Assembly: GCF_963668215.1 (NCBI RefSeq) | Contig: NZ_OY764190.1 | Coordinates: 5,828,001-5,892,000, forward strand | Direction: 5' to 3' | Source of the DNA: an uncultured Desulfosarcina sp. | Lineage (GTDB): Bacteria; Desulfobacterota; Desulfobacteria; Desulfobacterales; Desulfosarcinaceae | DNA: 64,000 nt | Shown: in pieces, positions 37,188 to 46,920 of the stretch | How the letters are laid out: every line of letters begins with the position of its first letter | Numbering within the stretch: position 1 is the first letter of the stretch | Translations under genes and position numbers: made by a program | The notes under the pieces: model-generated | What the model saw: only the letters and a program-made list of their open reading frames with translations | Databases searched by the model: none | What the model was told of the DNA's origin: nothing

Positions 37188-37781
37188 ATGGGAAAAAAAA
37201 TTCTATTTGGTTTTTCACTGCTATGTGCTTTTACAATTATGGTTGCTCCTGGCTTTTGTTACTTCCTTGATGGAACTGATGTTGGGGAGACCGACGATAT
37301 CATAGGATCTGCAGACTTAGGTAATTCAGGCTACGATGCAGAACTTGCTTGGGCCCAAGGCCTTTTACAGGCATTATACGGCGGCGAACTATCAGATTAT
37401 TACTTCGCTGAAGATTCTGGAATCCAAGGATCCAGTGGTTTTGAACTAGTTGACGGACAAGATCCAGAAAACCCAGACGTTTATGCTTTTGATTTTTCAG
37501 ACTATCTTGTAGAACCTTATCCTTCCTATTACTTTATTAAGTATGGGGACGGAGGTATAGATGGTTTAGACAGCCACCAAATGTATGCGAATATAGACTC
37601 ACTTCAGTATGCAGTTATCTCTCTTAATGAAGTTTCTGAGGCACAAAACTTTGACATTTTTCGAGTTAGCCATATACAAGACATAGGTGGTAATCCCGTC
37701 CCCGAACCCGCCACCATGCTTCTGCTGGGAACCGGGCTGATCGGGCTGGCTGTAACAGGCCGTAAAAAATTCAAGAAATAG
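37188..37781 (+). CDS. PEP-CTERM surface protein
   Basis: A 197-residue exported protein. Signal peptide residues 1-24 (KKILFGFSLLCAFTIMVAPG) precede an acidic, Tyr/Asp-rich body without known domains. The C terminus is a textbook PEP-CTERM tripartite signal: VPEPATMLLLGTGLIGLAVTGRKKFKK-type PEP motif, hydrophobic helix and basic tail, recognised by exosortase. AGAGG precedes the ATG at 37188. AT-rich codon use differs from the housekeeping genes. The IS4-like element ends 28 bp upstream, cutting it from the sigma-54 promoter at 33405. No exosortase is in the window. Confidence 0.9.
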   Translation: MGKKILFGFSLLCAFTIMVAPGFCYFLDGTDVGETDDIIGSADLGNSGYDAELAWAQGLLQALYGGELSDYYFAEDSGIQGSSGFELVDGQDPENPDVYAFDFSDYLVEPYPSYYFIKYGDGGIDGLDSHQMYANIDSLQYAVISLNEVSEAQNFDIFRVSHIQDIGGNPVPEPATMLLLGTGLIGLAVTGRKKFKK

Positions 37782-37815
37782 CCTATTGAAGCAAATCATA
37801 AATTAAAATACCTGA

Positions 37816-37847
37816 AGGCAGGGCGAAAATCGCCCTGCCTCTTTTTT
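37816..37847 (+). terminator. intrinsic terminator of the PEP-CTERM gene
   Basis: AGGCAGGGCGA (37816-37826) and TCGCCCTGCCT (37830-37840) form a perfect 11-bp stem, followed by CTTTTTT. It lies 35 bp after the stop codon. Confidence 0.92.
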
Positions 37848-37963
37848 ACCCGATTAACATTCAGTCAATCCCCCCAAAACAGCACCTATTTTCCTATCCA
37901 CTACTATATACAGTATTGATTTTTTACCCCGTATCCATCATAAAGGGGACCAAGAAAAAAGAC

Positions 37964-38230
37964 GAACGTTGAACATTGAACGTCCAACATCGAATGGCGA
38001 ATGTTAAGGTCGCTTTTCTTTGGCGAATCGTAAAGATTTTTTTGTTTTGAACTTCCAACATCGAAGGATTGGATCGCTGAGTTCCGGCAAAGTGTATAGG
38101 ATAATCGGTCGTATCATCCCCGCCCAGGCAGGGATACAGTCACTATTGTCCCACAAACTAAAGCCTGAGATGGGATTACATTACTGGAATCATTCATTAT
38201 TCGACGTTGGACGTTCAATGTTCGACGTTC
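37964..38230. repeat. cluster of dispersed repeats with inverted 33-bp arms
   Basis: The left arm (37964-37996) begins GAACGTTGAACATTGAACG and the right arm (38198-38230) ends GTTCAATGTTCGACGTTC; they are inverted copies differing at a few positions. A shorter third copy, GAACTTCCAACATCGAAGG, lies near 38048. Between them ATCCCCGCCCAGGCAGGGAT (near 38115) is a different common palindromic repeat that encodes the well-known spurious peptide PAQAGIQ. No gene is supported between the terminator at 37847 and parE. Confidence 0.75.
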
Positions 38231-38264
38231 TCTAAATAGAAAGATCGTTACCCGGAGGTAACCC

Positions 38265-40184
38265 ATCAAAACCGATACCCTTTTCAACAACGGCAACAAT
38301 AAACACGACTACAACGCAGCCTCCCTGGAAGTCCTCAAGGGCTTGGACCCGGTGCGAAGGCGCCCGGGCATGTACACCGACACCCAGCGCCCCAACCACC
38401 TCGCCCAGGAGGTAATCGACAACAGCGTGGACGAGGCCATCGCCGGCTTTGCCAAACGCATTGACGTGATCCTGCATGACGACGGATCCCTGAGCGTGGC
38501 CGACGACGGCCGCGGCATGCCCACGGACATCCACCCTGAGGAAGGCATCACCGGTGTGGAAGTCATTCTGCTCAAGCTGCACGCCGGCGCCAAGTTTTCC
38601 AATAAAGACTACCAGTTTTCCGGCGGCCTGCATGGTGTCGGCGTATCGGTCGTCAACGCTCTTTCCTCGCGTCTGGAGGTCGAAATCAAGCGCGACGGCA
38701 ACAAGCACTTCATCCGCTTTGCCGGCGGGCACAAACAGCAGGATCTGGAGATCACCGGTACTGTGGGCCAACGCAACACCGGCACCTACATCCGCTTCTG
38801 GCCGGACGAGACTTATTTCGACACCATCCGATTCTCCGTCCCGCGCCTGCGCCACACCCTGCGGGCCAAGGCGGTCCTGTGCCCGGGACTTACGGTAACT
38901 TTCACCGACGAGACCAGCGGGGAAAAGGACCAATGGTACTACGAGGACGGGCTGCAGGAATACCTGGCCGATGGCCTGAAAGGGTTTGAAACGGTTCCTG
39001 ACGAACCCTTTGTGGGAAAAGTGGACGGCGACGGCGAGGCGGTGTCCTGGGCCGTGGCGTGGCTGCCGGAAGGCGGCGACACCATCATGGAGAGCTATGT
39101 CAACCTGATCCCGACTTCCCAGGGCGGCACCCATGTCAACGGGTTTCGCTCCGGTCTGCTGGCCGCCATCCGTGAATTCTGCGAATTTCGCAAACTGATT
39201 CCCCGGGGCATCAAACTGGCGCCGGACGATATCTGGGACCGTTGCGCCTATGTGCTCTCCGCCAAAATGACCGATCCACGGTTTTCCGGCCAGACCAAGG
39301 AGCGCCTCTCCTCGCGCCACTGCGCCTCGTTCATCAACGGTGTGGTCAAAGATGCATTCAGCCTGTGGCTCAATCACCACACCGAAGCCGGAGAACGGCT
39401 GGCGGAGATGGCCATTGAAAGCGCCCGCAACCGCATCCGTGCCAGCAAGAAGGTCGTGCGCAAAAAAATCACCGCCGGCCCGGCCCTGCCCGGCAAGCTG
39501 GCCGACTGCGTCAGTCAGGATCCCATGCGCAGCGAGCTGTTCCTGGTGGAAGGGGATTCGGCGGGCGGTTCGGCCAAACAGGCCAGGGACAGGCAGACTC
39601 AGGCGGTCATGCCCCTGCGGGGCAAGATCCTCAACACCTGGGAGGTGGAGTCCGGCCAGATCCTGGCGTCCAAAGAGGTGCACGATATCTCCGTGGCCAT
39701 CGGCGTGGACCCCGGCTCGCAGGATCTCGACGGCCTGCGCTACGGCAGGATCTGCATCCTGGCCGACGCGGATTCGGACGGCCTGCACATCGCCACCCTG
39801 CTCTGTGCCCTGTTTCTGCAGCATTTCACCCCGCTGGTCAAATCCGGACATATCTTTGTCGCCATGCCGCCGCTCTACCGCATCGACATCGCCAAAGAGG
39901 TGCGTTACGCCCTGGACGACGCCGAAAAAAGCGCCATCATCCGCCGACTGGAGAAAAAAAAGCCCAAGGCGAAAATCAACGTACAGCGATTCAAGGGGCT
40001 GGGCGAAATGAATCCCGTGCAACTGCGCGAAACCACCATGGCGCCGGATACCCGCCGTTTGGTCCAATTGACCGTCGATGAAGACGAGGCCACCTTTGCC
40101 ACCCTGGACATGCTGCTCGGCAAGAAAAGGGCCTCGGACCGCCGCCAATGGATCGAAGAGAGCGGCGATAGGGCAGAGGTATAG
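38265..40184 (+). CDS. parE: DNA topoisomerase IV subunit B (ParE), apparent AUC start
   Basis: A 639-residue ATPase subunit of topoisomerase IV. The GHKL ATP site is complete (EVIDNSVDEAIAG, DDGRGMP, GGLHGVGVSVVNAL), and the TOPRIM part has LVEGDSAGGSAKQARD and ILADADSDGLHI. RPGMYTDTQRPNHLAQEV marks ParE rather than GyrB, as does the direct linkage to parC. The conserved N-terminal residues YNAASLEVLKGLDPV extend upstream of any ATG, GTG or TTG. An in-frame stop lies at 38259, and the codon after the strong ribosome-binding site GGAGG (38254-38258), six bases away, is ATC at 38265. That codon is taken as the start. The first common start codon (TTG 38343) would remove ATP-binding residues. 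Confidence 0.9.
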   Translation: MKTDTLFNNGNNKHDYNAASLEVLKGLDPVRRRPGMYTDTQRPNHLAQEVIDNSVDEAIAGFAKRIDVILHDDGSLSVADDGRGMPTDIHPEEGITGVEVILLKLHAGAKFSNKDYQFSGGLHGVGVSVVNALSSRLEVEIKRDGNKHFIRFAGGHKQQDLEITGTVGQRNTGTYIRFWPDETYFDTIRFSVPRLRHTLRAKAVLCPGLTVTFTDETSGEKDQWYYEDGLQEYLADGLKGFETVPDEPFVGKVDGDGEAVSWAVAWLPEGGDTIMESYVNLIPTSQGGTHVNGFRSGLLAAIREFCEFRKLIPRGIKLAPDDIWDRCAYVLSAKMTDPRFSGQTKERLSSRHCASFINGVVKDAFSLWLNHHTEAGERLAEMAIESARNRIRASKKVVRKKITAGPALPGKLADCVSQDPMRSELFLVEGDSAGGSAKQARDRQTQAVMPLRGKILNTWEVESGQILASKEVHDISVAIGVDPGSQDLDGLRYGRICILADADSDGLHIATLLCALFLQHFTPLVKSGHIFVAMPPLYRIDIAKEVRYALDDAEKSAIIRRLEKKKPKAKINVQRFKGLGEMNPVQLRETTMAPDTRRLVQLTVDEDEATFATLDMLLGKKRASDRRQWIEESGDRAEV

Positions 40185-40186
40185 AT

Positions 40187-42487
<2,301 letters not shown>

Positions 42488-42543
42488 TTTTTTGGCACGC
42501 TGACCGTTTCTATTCCTGAGAAATAGCTCCGGACTCTTCTCGT

Positions 42544-43971
42544 ATGCTTTTTTCGAGCCTCTTTTTTCTCTTTGCCTTTCTCCCGGCGGTGATACTGGCC
42601 TACTACGGCCAGTATCTGCTGGTAAAAAACCGCCTGCGGAACCTGATCCTGCTGCTCTTTTCCTACCTTTTCTATCTTTTCGGTGCGCCGGACTTTATCC
42701 TGGTTCTGGCCGGATCGACCCTGTTCGACTACGCCATCGGGCGTTTCATGGACCGTTTCCCAGGCCGCAAACGCCTGTGGCTGATCCTGTCCATCGTCGT
42801 CAACCTGGGCCTGCTGGCCTGGTTCAAATACGCCAATTTCATGGTCAATCAAACCACCGATGCGCTTGGGCGGCTGAGCATCGACCTGTCGGGTTGGGAA
42901 ACGGTAGCCCTTCCCATCGGCATCTCCTTTTTCACCTTTCAGAAACTCAGCTACGTCATCGATGTTTACCGGGGACGCTGCCGATCCATTGCCAATGTGA
43001 TCGACTTTGCCATGTACGTAGCGCTGTTCCCCCAACTGGTGGCCGGGCCCATCGTACGCTTTGTGGATATTCGGGAGCAGATCGAAAACCGCGTGGAAAC
43101 CTGGGATCGCTTTTATGGCGGTGCGCTCCGTTTCTGCTGGGGGCTGAGCAAAAAAGTGATCCTGGCCGATACCTGCGGGCGGTTCGCCGACCTGGCTTTC
43201 GGCCGTCCGACCGCATCTTTGGATACGATCAGCGCCTGGGTGGGGGCCCTGGCGTACACCCTGCAGATTTACCTCGATTTTTCGGCCTATTCGGACATGG
43301 CCATCGGCCTGGGCATGCTGTTCGGTTTTCGTTTCCTGGAAAACTTCAACCGTCCCTACAGCGCATTCAGTCTGACCGATTTCTGGCGTCGGTGGCACAT
43401 TTCGCTGAGCCGCTGGTTTCGGGATTACCTGTACATTCCTTTGGGTGGAAGCCGCAAGGGAACGGCACGCACCTACCTGAACCTGACCATCGTGTTTCTT
43501 TTATGCGGTTTCTGGCACGGGGCCAACTGGACCTTTGTCGTCTGGGGCGCCTACCATGGCCTCTTTCTGGTGGCAGAACGGATCACCGGCCTGCGCAGGC
43601 TTCCGGAAAACCGCCTGCGCGGATTGCGCCGCCTGTTGACATTATTGATTGTCGTCTGCGGATGGGTCATCTTCCGTTGCGATGATCTTTCGCAAGCGGC
43701 CGGCTATTTTTCAGTCATGTTCAGCTTCGACGTTTCGGGTTTCGCCCCCTGGCTGCTGGACATGTTCGACCTGAAGAACACCGTGCTGCTTCTTTGCGCA
43801 GCCACGGCGCTGGTTCTGCCACCGGGCAGCCTGGAGACCGACGGCCAATTGCAAAAAAGAAAGTTGCTGCCCACCGCCGCAGGCATCGTCGTGTTTACGA
43901 TCCTGTTGCCGTGGTGCGTGGTCATCATGGCATCCGGGAATTTAAATCCCTTTATCTACTACAGATTCTAA
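42544..43971 (+). CDS. MBOAT-family O-acyltransferase (AlgI-like)
   Basis: A 475-residue polytopic inner-membrane protein with about ten membrane segments. The catalytic His325 sits in CGFWHGANWTFVVWG, and DFWRRWHISLSRWFRDYLYIPLGGSR is the second conserved motif. AlgI-type proteins pass acetyl groups from a cytosolic donor to a periplasmic partner for polysaccharide O-acetylation. The next gene encodes an AlgJ/AlgX-like partner 7 bp downstream. No strong ribosome-binding site precedes the ATG. Confidence 0.92.
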   Translation: MLFSSLFFLFAFLPAVILAYYGQYLLVKNRLRNLILLLFSYLFYLFGAPDFILVLAGSTLFDYAIGRFMDRFPGRKRLWLILSIVVNLGLLAWFKYANFMVNQTTDALGRLSIDLSGWETVALPIGISFFTFQKLSYVIDVYRGRCRSIANVIDFAMYVALFPQLVAGPIVRFVDIREQIENRVETWDRFYGGALRFCWGLSKKVILADTCGRFADLAFGRPTASLDTISAWVGALAYTLQIYLDFSAYSDMAIGLGMLFGFRFLENFNRPYSAFSLTDFWRRWHISLSRWFRDYLYIPLGGSRKGTARTYLNLTIVFLLCGFWHGANWTFVVWGAYHGLFLVAERITGLRRLPENRLRGLRRLLTLLIVVCGWVIFRCDDLSQAAGYFSVMFSFDVSGFAPWLLDMFDLKNTVLLLCAATALVLPPGSLETDGQLQKRKLLPTAAGIVVFTILLPWCVVIMASGNLNPFIYYRF

Positions 43972-43978
43972 TAATCCG

Positions 43979-46861
43979 GTGAAGAAACTCTTTTCTCTGC
44001 TTTTTGCGCTTCTGTTGATGATACCGGTTGGCCTGTGGCTGGTCGGTCTGATGAACGGCAATACCGACAACACGGTTCGCCTCGGATTTCCCGTGCCGGA
44101 AGCGTCCCTGCTATTGGACAAAGAATATTACCGGGCGGTTGAAGGCTGGTTTCAGGACGCGTTGCCCATGGGCAGACCCATGCAACGGGTCAATCATTGG
44201 CTGGATTATCACCTGTTCAATACCACATCGACAAAAGCGGTGCACATCGGCACCCATGGCTGGCTGTACCCCGCGAAAACCGTTCCCGGCGGCGATGAAT
44301 CGGCCGATCCCGATGCAGCCGGCCGGCGCCTTTTCCTGGATCTGCACGCCGTGGAAAAAATCTTTGCCGCTGCGGGGCGCCGGTTCGTATTTGCCGCGGT
44401 TCCTGCCAAGGCGGCCATCTATCCGGAATATCTCGGCACCGGCAACCCGCAGGACGCCCATTCGATCTACCGGACGCTGATCGCCTCCCAGGATCGCCAT
44501 CCCCTTTTCGGGTTCGTCGATCTGGAGACGCCGCTGAAAAAGGCCAAGCTCAGTGGCGCCGATGTTTACAACAAACGGTCGACGCTGTGGACCTGTGCCG
44601 GCGCCGCCGCTGCGGCCGAACGGATTCTGGAGGCTCAGAAACTGTCCCGGCCAGAGGCTGCTGCACGCCCAAGCCCCGCCTGTCCGCCGCCGGACACCAT
44701 CCTTTACCGGCAGATTCTGGGAGACACGCCCCAAGAGGTACGGCCCACCGTTTCCAGCCACGTTTCCGGCCCCCACGCCGTACAGGGACCGAAGGCGATC
44801 ATTTATGGCGATGCGTATCTGAACCAGCTGATGCCGTTTCTCACCCACGCCTTCAAGGGTATGGAAGTCTTCGATTCATCGTTGGAAACCACTTTCGGCG
44901 GCAGGATGATCACCACGGACGGCGATATCGTTTTTCTGGAGAGCGGCGGGGATCATCTCCGGCGGCTGCACCTGGATCTGGAGTCCCTGTTTGCCGCGGC
45001 CAAAGATCGGTTTCAAGGCGTCGTCAAACGGGATATCGCCCTGGAAACGGCCACGCCGGTTTCCCGATGCGCCCTGGACGTCACCGACAGCGGCCTTGAG
45101 ATCCGCTCGTCGGGTCCGGAAGGCTTTTTCGCCCTGCCGGCGCTTTCCGGTTCAACCGGCAGCGTTTTCAGAATGTTGAAGCTGACCTTTTCCCCGGGCC
45201 ACCCGGGCAGCGTTTCCATCCGCATCCATCCGAGCGCAGGGGGTGCGATCCGCAAAACGCCCGGCCATGGCAACCGGGACCTTATCGTGCCCCTGCCTTT
45301 CGCCGATCGAATCGCCATACAAATCAACCCCAGCGAACATCCGGGCGTCTTTACCCTGGAAAGCGCCCAACTGCTCAGTTTTTACGGTACCGCGCCGGCT
45401 GCATTTCATGCCGCTTCCCGGCAATCGGATGCGGCGGGCGACATCTACAGCGGCATTACCATCCTTCCCACCGAGGCTCCGCCGGAAAAGACAAAAGTTT
45501 TTTCCGATACCCATGCCGAAGGCATAACAGCCCATCCCACGGACGCCCTGCCCGAAATCTCGCTGACCGACATTACCGAGGGCCGCATCTTTCAGCGGCA
45601 GGGCAAAAGCGCGGATATTGCCGTTACGGGAACTTACAGCGGTGTAACCGGCCCCGTGGAGGCCCGGGTGATCTCCGCGGATGACGGGGCGGTCATGGTG
45701 CCTTGGACCGTGGTGGACGATTCGCCTGAAAACGGGCTCTTCACCGGCATTTTACACCATGTCCCCCAGGGGGGCTGGTACCGCCTGCAGGTGCGCAGCG
45801 GCCTTACCCCCTGGACCGTTGAAAAAGGCCGCAACCGTTGGGGCGTGGGTATGCTGGTGGCCTGCATCGGCCAGTCCAACATGCGCGAGTGGTTTTTCAC
45901 CGGAAACGAACATCACCCTGCGGGCACGCTCATGCTGCACCGCGGTGGTGAGTGGATACCGCCTGGCAGGACCGGCGATGGCGCATTGGCGCTGGGCAAC
46001 CGCCTGACCGCGGTCCTGAAAATTCCCATCGGGCTGCTGGATTATTCGGTCAATGGAACCGGCCTGACGGCCAAGGCCGATTGGGGAAAGGGCTTCTGGC
46101 TCGATACCGGTCCGGACAGCATCTACCGGAGTCTGATCGACGGCGTCAACGCCGCCGGCGGATCGGTTGAAACCGTGCTCTGGATGCAGGGCGAGGCCGA
46201 TGCAGCCCGGGGAACCGTATCCCGGGAGGATTACCGGCAGGCCCTGGAACGCTTCGTCAACGACCAGATCCGGGCGGACATCCGCAACGGATCTTCCCGT
46301 TCCCATCTGCCCTTTTTGATGATTCCCCTGGTCAAGCGTCCCACGGGAGGGGACCGGTCCTGCCAATGGATTCGCGATGCCCAGATGGATGCCCTTGAAA
46401 CAATTGCCGAGTGCCACCTGGCAGCCATGAGCATAGATCTGGAAAACCGCGGCCGCCAGCACCTGGCGCCGGCATCCTACACCACCCTGGGTATCCGTAC
46501 GGCCCAGACCATCCTTTATCTGCTGGGCAAGGTCTCCTATCACCGCGGTCCGTTTTTCCGTACTGTCACCCGGCCGTCGACCCGATCCATCGACATTGAA
46601 ATCGAACACCGGGGCGGTACCGATTTCACGCCCTGGACGGAAATCACCGGTTTCGAGGTGCAGGTCGACGGGCAGCCGCAGCCCATCGCTTCGGTCAGCC
46701 GCAAAAACGGCCATATCATCCGCATCGAATTGGAAGAACCGGTTGCGGAGGCAATCCAAGTGCGCTACCAGCATGGCGCGCATCCCGACACCGCCAATCC
46801 GGTACGCGACAATACCGACCTGCGCCTGCCGCTGGAGCCGTTTTCGATAGCCAATCCATAG
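43979..46861 (+). CDS. AlgJ/AlgX-like domain (degenerate) fused to a SASA-type carbohydrate acetylesterase
   Basis: A 960-residue exported or membrane-anchored protein starting at GTG, with an N-terminal membrane segment (residues 5-27). Residues about 40-350 align with AlgJ/AlgX O-acetyltransferases (HIGTHGWLYPAK near 92). The usual DTHW motif reads STLW (Ser201, Leu203) and the GDS motif reads GDAY (Ala279), so the expected Asp, His and Ser are absent. After beta-rich linkers, residues about 620-880 are a sialate-O-acetylesterase (SASA) domain with its Ser in ACIGQSNMREW near 633, WMQGEAD near 735 and a candidate His near 826 (RQHLAP). The pairing with the MBOAT gene suggests polysaccharide acetyl transfer or editing. 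It could also be an esterase that uses the AlgJ-like part only for binding. Confidence 0.82.
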   Translation: MKKLFSLLFALLLMIPVGLWLVGLMNGNTDNTVRLGFPVPEASLLLDKEYYRAVEGWFQDALPMGRPMQRVNHWLDYHLFNTTSTKAVHIGTHGWLYPAKTVPGGDESADPDAAGRRLFLDLHAVEKIFAAAGRRFVFAAVPAKAAIYPEYLGTGNPQDAHSIYRTLIASQDRHPLFGFVDLETPLKKAKLSGADVYNKRSTLWTCAGAAAAAERILEAQKLSRPEAAARPSPACPPPDTILYRQILGDTPQEVRPTVSSHVSGPHAVQGPKAIIYGDAYLNQLMPFLTHAFKGMEVFDSSLETTFGGRMITTDGDIVFLESGGDHLRRLHLDLESLFAAAKDRFQGVVKRDIALETATPVSRCALDVTDSGLEIRSSGPEGFFALPALSGSTGSVFRMLKLTFSPGHPGSVSIRIHPSAGGAIRKTPGHGNRDLIVPLPFADRIAIQINPSEHPGVFTLESAQLLSFYGTAPAAFHAASRQSDAAGDIYSGITILPTEAPPEKTKVFSDTHAEGITAHPTDALPEISLTDITEGRIFQRQGKSADIAVTGTYSGVTGPVEARVISADDGAVMVPWTVVDDSPENGLFTGILHHVPQGGWYRLQVRSGLTPWTVEKGRNRWGVGMLVACIGQSNMREWFFTGNEHHPAGTLMLHRGGEWIPPGRTGDGALALGNRLTAVLKIPIGLLDYSVNGTGLTAKADWGKGFWLDTGPDSIYRSLIDGVNAAGGSVETVLWMQGEADAARGTVSREDYRQALERFVNDQIRADIRNGSSRSHLPFLMIPLVKRPTGGDRSCQWIRDAQMDALETIAECHLAAMSIDLENRGRQHLAPASYTTLGIRTAQTILYLLGKVSYHRGPFFRTVTRPSTRSIDIEIEHRGGTDFTPWTEITGFEVQVDGQPQPIASVSRKNGHIIRIELEEPVAEAIQVRYQHGAHPDTANPVRDNTDLRLPLEPFSIANP

Positions 46862-46920
46862 CCCGCGCTTGCGGATATTTACACGGTGGCCTTTTTCTTT
46901 AAATTTGATATAACCGTTCC

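Noticed and set aside
38020..38235. 71-codon frame containing PAQAGIQ
   Set aside because: It is made of dispersed DNA repeats read by chance; no ribosome-binding site or conserved protein.
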